7,223 nucleotides of DNA, taken from an uncultured Collinsella sp. GTDB taxonomy: Bacteria > Actinomycetota > Coriobacteriia > Coriobacteriales > Coriobacteriaceae. The notes beneath the pieces were generated by a model. It ran no database searches. It saw only the letters and a program-made list of their open reading frames with translations, and was not told the origin of the DNA. A program made the translations under genes and the position numbers. Each line of letters begins with the position of its first letter. Position 1 is the stretch's first letter. Shown piece after piece: positions 1 through 4,912 of the stretch. The DNA is taken from the NCBI GenBank assembly GCA_958446785.1, contig CAUCXP010000076.1, forward strand, positions 1 to 7,223, read 5' to 3'.

Positions 1-18
1 GCGCCCTTCGGCGTCTTT

Positions 19-300
19 TCAGTCGTAGATTGTCGGAGCGGGCACGAGCTGCCAAGCCGTGCCTAGATGATTTACCCCAAGGACGTACAGGTCAAGCTCC
101 TCGTCGTAGAACACCGGCTCGCCCGTGTGCCCCATGACAAACGACGGGTCCTGTATGATGTACCACTGGAAAATCTCCTCCCATGGCGCCCAGTCCCCAC
201 TTACAAGCTCAAGCGGGCGTTTTGCCATCTCGTTTGCGAGCACCATGTTCCCGCACGTCTCGGCGAGGTCGGCGTAGGTCTTGATGCCGTAGTCACTCAT
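19..300 (-). CDS. Small acidic hypothetical protein (93 aa), mobile-element type
   Basis: This is a short acidic soluble protein of unknown function, with no signal peptide or membrane segment. The middle holds an aromatic stretch (EEIFQWYIIQD, residues 41-51), followed by GEPVFYDEELDLYVLGVNH (residues 61-79) and GTAW. From memory, this pattern (WYII, then EPVFY-EELD-Y-GV-H-GT-W) resembles small uncharacterised proteins common on conjugative or mobilizable elements of gut bacteria; I could not verify this. The ATG at 298-300 is preceded by GGAGGGG at good spacing. The gene overlaps the end of the upstream gene by 8 nt, so the two are probably translated as a coupled pair. A short CGCC-GAAG-GGCG hairpin just past the stop (positions 2-13) may be the start of a terminator cut off by the window edge. 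Confidence 0.75.
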   Translation of the reverse strand: MSDYGIKTYADLAETCGNMVLANEMAKRPLELVSGDWAPWEEIFQWYIIQDPSFVMGHTGEPVFYDEELDLYVLGVNHLGTAWQLVPAPTIYD

Positions 301-646
301 CGCTTTTCCCCTCCGCTTCCCGCTCCTCGATTCGCTTGAGACATTCAGCCACGCAGTAGCGCATGGTGCGCAGGGCCTCGCAGTCGATGCTCTCCGCGAG
401 CATGTCCCCGTCGAGGACGACCTCGCCCAGAGCGTTCACGAACCGCCACTCCATCACGTTGTCGATGCGCTTGAGCACGTCCTTCAGGGTGCCGCTGTCG
501 CGCATAGGGGCGTTGCCGTCCACCTTCGCCATGCGCTCAAGCTCCTTGGCCTTCGCCGAGCAGATGCGGGCGGTGCGCCTGAGCACCTGCGCCCTCCACA
601 TGGCCTCCTCCTGGGGGCTGCTGGGTTCAAGACGCTCCCTGTCCAT
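293..646 (-). CDS. Hypothetical charged helical protein (117 aa)
   Basis: I do not recognise this protein. It is rich in Arg, Lys and Glu and looks mostly alpha-helical: helix-like stretches at about residues 12-42 (Gln/Glu/Arg/Ala-rich, ending AKELERMAK), 53-66 (LKDVLKRIDNVMEW) and 83-113. It has no signal peptide, membrane segment or obvious enzymatic motif. The start at 644-646 is firmly supported by a near-perfect Shine-Dalgarno (AAGGAGGT) about 5 nt upstream. It is the first gene of a tight pair: its stop lies 8 nt inside the next gene, a small acidic protein. The charge pattern and pairing would suit a small cargo or regulatory gene of a mobile element, but that is inference only. Confidence 0.75.
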   Translation of the reverse strand: MDRERLEPSSPQEEAMWRAQVLRRTARICSAKAKELERMAKVDGNAPMRDSGTLKDVLKRIDNVMEWRFVNALGEVVLDGDMLAESIDCEALRTMRYCVAECLKRIEEREAEGKSDE

Positions 647-680
647 CGTGTACCTCCTTATCTCCGTTTCAGAGGCACCC

Positions 681-695
681 GACGCCGCAGGCGTC
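681..695. repeat. Short perfect inverted repeat (6-bp arms)
   Basis: GACGCC and GGCGTC flank a 3-nt loop, 35 nt upstream of the start of the 117-aa gene. On the plus strand it is followed by TTTCA, a poor terminator tail; on the minus strand there is no T-run. In a minus-strand transcript it would form a small GC-rich hairpin in the 5' leader. Its function is unknown. Confidence 0.5.
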
Positions 696-715
696 TTTCA
701 CGCATGCCCATCCAA

Positions 716-877
716 AGCCCAGCGAAAGACCTTCGAAAGACCTCCGCAGGGGCTCTGTTCGGGCAGGGGCGCGAAATGGGCTCAGCACAGCCCAGCGAAA
801 GACCTTCGCAGGGGCTTTGTTCGGACAGGGGCGCGAAAAGGTCTCAGAACAGCCCACCGAAAGACCTCGAAAAGCCC
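716..877. repeat. Imperfect tandem direct repeat, about 62 bp unit, 2.4 copies
   Basis: Copy 1 (716-788) and copy 2 (789-850) both begin AGCCCAGCGAAAGACCTTCG and share the run CAGGGGCT-TGTTCGG-CAGGGGCGCGAAA. Copy 3 (851-877) is partial (AGCCCACCGAAAGACCTCGA). Copy 1 is 11 bp longer because a GAAAGACCT segment is duplicated inside it. A hairpin TGGGCT-CAGCAC-AGCCCA (777-794) spans the junction of copies 1 and 2. Copy lengths are not multiples of three, so this is probably non-coding. Role unknown: it could be a recombination remnant, a protein-binding array or a species-specific intergenic repeat. Confidence 0.8.
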
Positions 878-935
878 TTCAAAGGCCGGTGCGCTGTTGC
901 TGATCCTGTTTCGCGGTATTCCGGAGCATCTGGGC

Positions 936-976
936 AAAAAACAAGGGGAGCACCCGTTATGCGGATGCTCCCCTTG
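936..976 (-). terminator. Rho-independent terminator of the 379-aa surface protein gene
   Basis: A perfect 11-bp stem (CAAGGGGAGCA at 942-952 paired with 966-976) closes a 13-nt loop. On the minus strand it is followed at once by six T residues (936-941). It lies about 95 nt beyond the stop codon of the surface protein gene and would end that two-gene transcript before the repeat region. Confidence 0.88.
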
Positions 977-1069
977 CTCGGGAAACGGACACCTGCACGC
1001 GACCGGAGGGAGCGCGCGGGTCTGTGAGGGCTATGCCCGAACACAGCACGTGCCGTGACGGTCTCGTCG

Positions 1070-2209
1070 TTACTGACGGGCACCGCACGAACTGCAATAC
1101 ACGTAGTCCACGTAGGTTTCGGTCGTGTAGGAACCGTGGTCCTCCTTGTGGGAACCAATCTGAACTGTCTGGTTCTCGTAGACAGGCTTTGTCTGATAAC
1201 CGCAATCCTTGCCAGCCATAGCCAGCTCCCTGCCGTGAGCCTTGGCGGCGTTGATATCGGTAGTGGAATAGCCGTCGGAGAAGATGTAGGTGTTGCCTAC
1301 GACAACCTGCTGAGTGCCGTAGTCGGGCACGTCGACCCAGTTGCTCACCCAGACATTGCGGGTAGCCGTGTGGTTCACCCAAGTGTGCGTGTGGGCGGGC
1401 TTGGAAGGCTGGCTAGGCTGAGAGGGCTTGCTGGAAGCCGAACCAGAATTGCCAGAGTTCGAAGAGCCAGCGTTGGAAGGCTGGGAACCAGCGTTGCTGT
1501 CGGCCTTATCGCCGTCATTCTTGGCAGACGGGGTCGTCTGTGCGGGCTTGTCGTTGACATCGACGTCCTTGTCGGCGTCAGTGGCCTCCTGCTTGGTCTT
1601 GTCGCTCGCGTTCGGGTTCTTGGCGACGTTGCCGTCGAGCTTGTCGAGGATACCCGTGCCCGCGTCGCCCTTCAGGGTCTCGTCACCCTTCTTGATGGCG
1701 TCCTTGGTCTTGTTGACGATGTCCGCGAGCATCTCGTCGGTGACCTTGTCGGCGGGAATCTGCGCCATAGGGCAGTTGACGGCAGGTGCGGTCTTCGCGT
1801 CGGCGTCGACGGTGATGTCGACGGGAGCGCCCGTGTCGTAGATGTCGAATGCGGAACCGTCGGAGTTGACGGGGCTGACGAAGCTCACGGTGTAGTCGCC
1901 CTCGGCGAGTTCGACCGTGGAAGTGCCCTTGTTGCCATCGGCATCGGGGGTCACCGCGTGGTAGAAGTCCACGTCGTCGCCCTCGATATGGGCGATGGCG
2001 GGCGTGGAGTTCTCGTCCCAGCCGTGGTCGGCCGTGACGCTGAGGGTCACATCGACAGTTCTTGACTCCTGCTGTTCTGGTTGTTGCTCGGACGTTGCGA
2101 ACGCTCCACTTGCCACGGCTATCGCAACAACGATCGCAACAACGATCGCAGCGGCTATCGCTGCGGCTTGGGGCTTATGCGAGCGCGCCCACTGGGATAA
2201 TCCGTTCAT
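1070..2209 (-). CDS. Membrane-anchored or secreted protein with disordered linker and His/Trp/Cys C-terminal domain (379 aa)
   Basis: This is a predicted extracytoplasmic protein of unknown function. Residues 1-14 are mildly basic and 15-37 form one long hydrophobic segment (Ala/Ile/Val). It could be a signal anchor, or be cleaved near the AFA at residues 36-38. Residues 50-135 look like a beta-rich domain (EGDYTVSF at 103-110). Residues about 220-272 are a Ser/Asn/Pro/Lys/Gln linker typical of cell-wall-spanning proteins. The tail (273-379) begins HTHTW, holds WVSNWVDVPDYGTQQ and ends CSSCGARQ, with Cys at 336, 372 and 375, so metal binding or disulfides are possible. From memory, similar HTHTW...CSCGA tails occur in uncharacterised Coriobacteriia surface proteins. 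No LPXTG sorting signal is present. The ATG at 2207-2209 follows an AAAAGGGG ribosome binding site. The gene lies 63 bp after the 265-aa membrane protein gene on the same strand, probably in one operon ending at the terminator at 936-976. Confidence 0.85.
   Translation of the reverse strand: MNGLSQWARSHKPQAAAIAAAIVVAIVVAIAVASGAFATSEQQPEQQESRTVDVTLSVTADHGWDENSTPAIAHIEGDDVDFYHAVTPDADGNKGTSTVELAEGDYTVSFVSPVNSDGSAFDIYDTGAPVDITVDADAKTAPAVNCPMAQIPADKVTDEMLADIVNKTKDAIKKGDETLKGDAGTGILDKLDGNVAKNPNASDKTKQEATDADKDVDVNDKPAQTTPSAKNDGDKADSNAGSQPSNAGSSNSGNSGSASSKPSQPSQPSKPAHTHTWVNHTATRNVWVSNWVDVPDYGTQQVVVGNTYIFSDGYSTTDINAAKAHGRELAMAGKDCGYQTKPVYENQTVQIGSHKEDHGSYTTETYVDYVYCSSCGARQ
2121..2150. repeat. 12-bp tandem repeat (2.5 copies) inside the membrane-segment codons
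   Basis: ATCGCAACAACG occurs at 2121-2132 and 2133-2144, followed by a half copy (ATCGCA) to 2150. On the minus strand it encodes repeated Ala-Ile-Val-Val in the hydrophobic segment of the surface protein. The unit is in frame (four residues), so slippage would lengthen or shorten the membrane helix without a frameshift. Confidence 0.8.
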
Positions 2210-2272
2210 TATCCATCCCCTTTTCTTTCATGGTGGTTTCGAGTTGCCTCGTTATGTCAACCGCGTCATTAC

Positions 2273-3070
2273 TTAGCGCTTTCCCATCGCGCGAGCCATC
2301 CAGTCGAGGTTGCCGCTCGCACTGGCGGTGTTCGCGTTTATCTGCTGAGCCTGATTGAGAATCTGCCCCTGCATGAACAGGTTGCCTATTTGCAGCATGT
2401 TGCCGATGCGCTGCTGGTTGAGAATCTGCTGCTGGCCCGCTTCCATGCGGCGCTGGTGCATCTCGGTCTCGTAGAGGTTGACCATCTCCTGTACGGTGGT
2501 GGCGCGATGGTTGCGCACGGCAGCAAGGAAGAAATCCACGGCTTCGATGCTGTCGTAATCCATGGGGTACCACGGGGCGACCTGCGAAGCCCATTGCTGC
2601 TGTACGGCGAAAATCTCCTGCTTGGTTTGCTCGATGCTCTGGGCTAGGGCCTGGTTGTTGGCTTCAACTCGTTGGTTGCTTTGGTCAATCGCGGCATTTC
2701 TCTGGGAGCGGCTTTTGTCCGCCGTCTTCGCTATGACCTTGTATAGAATCGCACCGATGATAGCTGAGACGATGAGGTTCACGATATTCCAGACCGCCAA
2801 TTGAAGCTCCGTGCCTCCCATCGAGAAGAACGGAAGGGTAGGGAGATACGTTATCACCTTAAGTGGCGTGCTCGTGATAAGCGTGAACGCGATAAGGAAG
2901 CCCCCGATTGCATAGAGAACAGGGTGCCTTTTAGTCTTCTTTTCCGTCTTGGCGGCAAACTGAGTGGTGAGCTGGTTGATGCGTTGCTGAAGACTGACCA
3001 CGCGGTGCATCAGGTTATGAGCGATTGTGATACCCGATAGCAGGTTTTCCTGCTCGTTCATTGGCGTCAT
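2273..3070 (-). CDS. Two-helix membrane protein with coiled coil and Gln-rich tail (265 aa)
   Basis: This is an uncharacterised membrane protein. Residues 5-40 form an amphipathic, Gln-rich helix. A basic patch (KTEKKTKRH, 41-49) precedes transmembrane segment 1 (about 51-67). Segment 2 covers about 90-110 (NIVNLIVSAIIGAILY). Residues 115-165 look like a coiled coil (Gln/Asn/Ala/Glu-rich). A patch at about 170-205 (WYPMDYDSIEAVDFFLAAV, then NHRATTVQEMVNLYE) is followed by a Gln/Asn-rich tail with QQQILNQQRIGNMLQIGN. From memory, the RA-T--E--NLYE...H pattern occurs in uncharacterised gut-bacterial membrane proteins; I cannot name a family. With two helices and a positive patch before the first, both termini are probably cytoplasmic. 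The ATG at 3068-3070 follows AGGAGGT with 6-nt spacing, which supports this start over the Met at residue 4. It is first in a likely operon with the surface protein gene and divergent from the XRE regulator. Confidence 0.85.
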   Translation of the reverse strand: MTPMNEQENLLSGITIAHNLMHRVVSLQQRINQLTTQFAAKTEKKTKRHPVLYAIGGFLIAFTLITSTPLKVITYLPTLPFFSMGGTELQLAVWNIVNLIVSAIIGAILYKVIAKTADKSRSQRNAAIDQSNQRVEANNQALAQSIEQTKQEIFAVQQQWASQVAPWYPMDYDSIEAVDFFLAAVRNHRATTVQEMVNLYETEMHQRRMEAGQQQILNQQRIGNMLQIGNLFMQGQILNQAQQINANTASASGNLDWMARAMGKR

Positions 3071-3109
3071 CGCATTACCTCCTGTTTTTTTGACTCACTA
3101 ACGCTCTCG

Positions 3110-3129
3110 CCTCGTTCGTAAGAATGAGG
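3110..3129. repeat. Inverted repeat in the leader of the membrane protein operon
   Basis: CCTCGTTC (3110-3117) and GAATGAGG (3122-3129) pair around a 4-nt loop with one mismatch. It lies between the candidate TATAAT box and the ribosome binding site of the minus-strand gene, so it would form a leader hairpin in that mRNA or could be a protein-binding dyad. Nothing in the sequence decides between these. Confidence 0.4.
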
Positions 3130-3173
3130 TCTCAAACATTAACTGCATGCATGAAATACAGCCTTTCCAGTTT

Positions 3174-3179
3174 ATTATA
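3174..3179 (-). promoter_or_regulatory. Candidate -10 box (TATAAT) for the membrane/surface protein operon
   Basis: The minus strand shows a perfect TATAAT in the AT-rich middle of the divergent spacer. It would give a leader of about 95 nt before the ATG at 3070. No hexamer resembling TTGACA sits 16-18 bp upstream, and there is no extended -10 TG. If this is the promoter, it probably needs an activator or is weak. Confidence 0.4.
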
Positions 3180-3203
3180 TTTGAGGCTAATCGCCCATAC
3201 GAT

Positions 3204-3217
3204 TCAAGGCAACTTGA
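3204..3217. promoter_or_regulatory. Candidate XRE operator dyad TCAAG-N4-CTTGA
   Basis: Perfect 5-bp arms flank a 4-nt centre, 18 bp upstream of the XRE regulator start and upstream of the minus-strand TATAAT box. Short dyads of this size in a divergent spacer are typical binding sites for dimeric lambda-repressor-like regulators, so it may serve both autoregulation and control of the membrane protein operon. It is a single copy, so this remains tentative. Confidence 0.35.
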
Positions 3218-3235
3218 TTTTGACGGGCGGTTAAA

Positions 3236-3571
3236 ATGAAATACTTCGACATAGGACAGCGCATCAGGCGTTACCGCAAAGCCTGCGGGCTGTCGCAGGA
3301 GGCGCTCGCGCAAAAAGTTGGAATATCGGTAACGCACATGAGCCACATCGAAACGGGCAACACCAAGCTGAGCTTGCCCGTGCTCGCAAAGATTGCAGAG
3401 GAGCTGTCGGTAGGCACCGACGCTTTGCTCAGTGACGCCCCAAAACCCGACAAGGCGAAGCTTTCCGCCGAGGTGCAAGAGATTCTTGATTCATTCGAGA
3501 TTGACGAGTTGCCCGTTGCGGTTGAGGTGCTCCGAGCGCTCAGAGATAGCCTGGCGAAACGCAGGGTCTAA
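3236..3571 (+). CDS. XRE-family helix-turn-helix transcriptional regulator (111 aa)
   Basis: This is a small DNA-binding regulator of the lambda Cro/C1 (HTH_3) type. Residues about 5-62 form the five-helix domain: IGQRIRRYRKACGLSQEALA, then KVGIS (turn) and THMSHIETGNTKLSLPVLAKIA, with the usual E-G-P/S-L core pattern. Residues 63-111 form a short acidic helical tail (LSAEVQEILDSF, then VAVEVLRALRDSLAKRR) that could dimerise; there is no peptidase or ligand domain. The start at 3236 has only a weak Shine-Dalgarno (GGGCGG), consistent with low expression. It is divergent from the membrane/surface protein operon across a 165-bp spacer, so it probably controls that operon and itself. Similar proteins are common on phages and integrative elements. 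Confidence 0.9.
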   Translation: MKYFDIGQRIRRYRKACGLSQEALAQKVGISVTHMSHIETGNTKLSLPVLAKIAEELSVGTDALLSDAPKPDKAKLSAEVQEILDSFEIDELPVAVEVLRALRDSLAKRRV

Positions 3572-3580
3572 GGCTTTTTT
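3548..3580 (+). terminator. Possible intrinsic terminator of the XRE gene
   Basis: AGCCT (3548-3552) pairs with AGGCT (3571-3575), with a partial inner stem GCG-AAA-CGC, and is followed by a run of six T (3575-3580). The hairpin overlaps the last codons of the gene. The stem is short and has an internal loop, so the call is moderate. The hairpin at 3640-3669 could act as a backup in this direction. Confidence 0.4.
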
Positions 3581-3635
3581 CGCTCATACATATTACCATA
3601 CAGATTACTTTGGGCATTTTTGCCCCAAGGCAACG

Positions 3636-3669
3636 AAAAAGCCCTGAACCGTTTTACAAGTTCAGGGCT
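3636..3669 (-). terminator. Rho-independent terminator of tRNA-fMet
   Basis: A perfect 10-bp stem (AGCCCTGAAC at 3640-3649 with 3660-3669) closes a 10-nt loop and is followed on the minus strand by five T residues. It begins only about 7 nt past the encoded CCA end of the tRNA. On the plus strand it is followed by GAAATTTT, so it may also stop transcription coming from the XRE gene. Confidence 0.85.
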
Positions 3670-3676
3670 GAAATTT

Positions 3677-3753
3677 TGGTCGCGGGGGCAGGATTTGAAC
3701 CTACGACCTCCGGGTTATGAGCCCGGCGAGCTACCAGACTGCTCCACCCCGCA
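3677..3753 (-). tRNA. tRNA-fMet (initiator), anticodon CAT
   Basis: This is a complete 77-nt cloverleaf with encoded CCA (3677-3679). The acceptor stem pairs 3747-3753 with 3681-3687, and the T arm is GTAGG-TTCAAAT-CCTGC. The D arm has GAGC/CTCG, and the anticodon loop is CTCATAA with anticodon CAT at 3717-3719. The anticodon stem carries the three consecutive G:C pairs (GGG/CCC next to the loop) that mark initiator tRNAs and direct them to the ribosomal P site. An A11:U24 pair is also present. The first acceptor pair is U1/G72, a weak wobble in place of a Watson-Crick pair; initiators usually have a mismatch here so that the tRNA is formylated and avoided by elongation factor Tu. It reads toward the accessory region and is closely similar to the E. 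coli tRNA-fMet sequence as I remember it. Confidence 0.96.
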
Positions 3754-3784
3754 ATGTCTGGGCGCCTCATGTGCGCAAGAAAGA

Positions 3785-3813
3785 ATATTACGTGGGAGTT
3801 CGGTAAACGGCAA
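3785..3813 (-). promoter_or_regulatory. Likely promoter of tRNA-fMet
   Basis: On the minus strand, TTGCCG (3808-3813) and TAATAT (3785-3790) are separated by exactly 17 bp, matching the vegetative sigma consensus at 4 of 6 positions each. Transcription would start near 3778, about 25 nt before the mature tRNA 5' end, giving a short leader for RNase P to remove. Confidence 0.5.
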
Positions 3814-3908
3814 GGAAAATCTCGTAGAGCATAATTCCTTCATATTTAAAACCCCTCAGCCCATATCGCCGTGAACGAATCGCAGCCGAGCGCCGCCGAC
3901 GGCACGTA

Positions 3909-3914
3909 TACAAT
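3909..3914 (+). promoter_or_regulatory. Weak candidate -10 box for coaX
   Basis: TACAAT matches the -10 consensus at 5 of 6 positions and lies about 37 nt upstream of the coaX start. No recognisable -35 box stands 16-18 bp before it. It is the only plausible promoter element seen in the gap between the divergent tRNA and coaX. Confidence 0.3.
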
Positions 3915-3950
3915 GGTACGCGTCCTTTTACGCCGACACCGGGAGTAGAC

Positions 3951-4724
3951 ATGCTGCTCGCTATCGATATGGGAAACACGCAGACGGCCATGGGCCTGTT
4001 TGACGGAGACGAGCTGGTGCAGTCGTGGCGCATGCCCACCGACCGCTCCTATACCGCCGACGAGATCCATGTGCGCCTGATGGGCTTCTTTAAGATGCAC
4101 GACCTCTCGCTCGACGCGGTCGACGCGATCGCCTTCGCCGGCGTGGTGCCGCAGCTCTCGCGCGAGTGGCACACTGTGGCCGACCGCATCGCGGCAGACG
4201 CCATCGTTATCGGGCCGCAGACGGCCGCGGTGACCAAACTGCGCGCGGCGCGCCCCCAGGCCGTAGGTGCCGACCGCGTCGCCAACGCCGTTGCGGCCGA
4301 GACTTTCTACGGCGCGCCGGCAATCGTGGTGGACTTTGGCACCGCGACCAATATCGACGTCATCGATGAGGACGGCTATTACATTGGCGGAGCGATCGCG
4401 CCGGGCATCCGCATCTCCATGGACGCACTTGCCGCCCGTGCCGCCAAGCTCGCCAGCGTGCCGCTCGAGGCGCCCGAGCACGCCATCGGCCGCGACACCG
4501 AGGAATGCATCAAGGTCGGCGCCGTGATGGGCGCCGCCTCCATGGCCGAAGGCCTGGTCGCTCGCATGAAGCGCGAGCTGGGCCGCGAGGACGCCACCGT
4601 TATCGCCACAGGCGGTCTCGCCGGCATCGTCGCCGATTCGACCGATGCCTTCGACGTGGTCGACGGGCAGCTCACCATCAAAGGCATCTGCGAAATCTAC
4701 CGCCGCATGCAGAAGCTGGGGTAA
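3951..4724 (+). CDS. coaX: Type III pantothenate kinase
   Basis: This enzyme phosphorylates pantothenate with ATP to 4'-phosphopantothenate, the first committed step of coenzyme A synthesis, in the cytoplasm. At 257 residues it has the normal family length. The ASKHA-fold motifs are present in order: the phosphate-binding loop AIDMGNTQTAMGLFDG (residues 4-19, Asp6), the substrate and catalytic segment VGADRVANAVAA (105-116, Asp108), the cation-binding VDFGTATNIDVI (127-138, Asp128) and GGAIAPGIRIS. The family usually has GTATT where this has GTATN; the key Asp residues are kept. Type III enzymes are dimers that need a monovalent cation and are not feedback-inhibited by CoA. The ATG at 3951 has GGGAG just upstream. 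The gene is divergent from tRNA-fMet and convergent with a biotin ligase homologue; in many bacteria these two genes lie in tandem. Confidence 0.96.
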   Translation: MLLAIDMGNTQTAMGLFDGDELVQSWRMPTDRSYTADEIHVRLMGFFKMHDLSLDAVDAIAFAGVVPQLSREWHTVADRIAADAIVIGPQTAAVTKLRAARPQAVGADRVANAVAAETFYGAPAIVVDFGTATNIDVIDEDGYYIGGAIAPGIRISMDALAARAAKLASVPLEAPEHAIGRDTEECIKVGAVMGAASMAEGLVARMKRELGREDATVIATGGLAGIVADSTDAFDVVDGQLTIKGICEIYRRMQKLG

Positions 4725-4772
4725 GGCGGGGTTTAAGTCGAGCGCGAGCGGCGAACTAGGCAACGCATCGGT

Positions 4773-4815
4773 CCTATTCCTCAAAAACGAAAATTTTTCG
4801 GTTTTGAGGAATAGG
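4773..4815. repeat. 43-bp near-perfect palindrome between convergent genes
   Basis: CCTATTCCTCAAAA (4773-4786) is the exact reverse complement of 4802-4815. Inside are one mismatch, then CGAAAA (4788-4793) against TTTTCG (4795-4800), centred on 4794. As RNA it would form a stem of about 20 bp with one mismatch and a tiny AT-rich tip. Neither strand has a T-run after the outer arm, so it is not a standard terminator. It could be a mobile palindromic repeat, an RNase III target or a bidirectional transcription barrier. Confidence 0.85.
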
Positions 4816-4846
4816 GCGCCGGCAACCCATTCCCCAAACAAGCGAA

Positions 4847-4882
4847 ACCCTCCCCGGCACAGCCGAGGAGGGTCTTGTTGTC
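4847..4882 (+). terminator. Terminator hairpin between coaX and the biotin ligase homologue
   Basis: ACCCTCC-C-CGGC (4847-4858) pairs with GCCG-A-GGAGGGT (4862-4873) around a 3-nt loop, with one mismatch. On the plus strand it is followed by CTTGTTGTC, a T-rich but interrupted tail; on the minus strand the tail is TTTCGCTT. It sits between two converging genes and may serve both. Confidence 0.6.
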
Positions 4883-4912
4883 ATCGCTATCTTTGAGCGC
4901 GGGCGCCTCGCG

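Larger units (their letters stand above)
647..1069. other. Gene-free intergenic region with repeats and one terminator
   Basis: I find no convincing gene in this stretch of about 420 bp. Reading frames here lack ribosome binding sites, and the direct repeats have lengths (73 and 62 bp) that shift frame, which argues against protein-coding repeats. The region holds the direct-repeat block, a 15-bp dyad (GACGCC-GCA-GGCGTC at 681-695) and the minus-strand terminator of the gene to the right. No good promoter for the 117-aa gene could be picked out. Confidence 0.6.

Noticed and set aside
716..877. Possible CRISPR array
   Set aside because: Repeats are 62-73 bp, directly abutting, with no unique spacers of constant length and no cas genes.
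363..1058. Plus-strand open frame of 231 codons spanning the 117-aa gene and the repeats
   Set aside because: It has no ribosome binding site, is antisense to a better-supported gene and reads through the repeats in shifting frames without consistent protein repeats.
1055..2065. Long plus-strand open frame (336 codons) opposite the surface protein gene
   Set aside because: Antisense shadow of a GC-rich gene. It is Val/Gly/Arg-rich with no domain, and the minus-strand gene has a ribosome binding site, signal segment, recognisable tail and terminator.
3071..3075. ATG at 3073-3075 as an earlier start for the membrane protein
   Set aside because: It reads ATG-CGA-TGA and stops at once; the ATG at 3068-3070 has correct spacing to AGGAGGT.
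3144..3151. TGCATGCA palindrome as an operator
   Set aside because: An 8-bp self-complementary word of this kind arises easily by chance and has no second copy; the TCAAG-N4-CTTGA dyad is the better candidate.
3611..3627. GGGCA-TTTT-TGCCC hairpin as an extra terminator
   Set aside because: The stem is only 5 bp and is not followed by a T-run on either strand; the stronger hairpin at 3640-3669 explains termination here.
3620..3874. Plus-strand open frame containing RGQDLNLRPPGYEPGELPDCS
   Set aside because: This is the familiar spurious translation of the antisense strand of a tRNA gene.
3846..4841. Long minus-strand open frame (331 codons) opposite coaX
   Set aside because: coaX on the plus strand has all family motifs; the antisense frame is His/Ala/Arg/Gly-rich low-complexity sequence and runs through the 43-bp palindrome.
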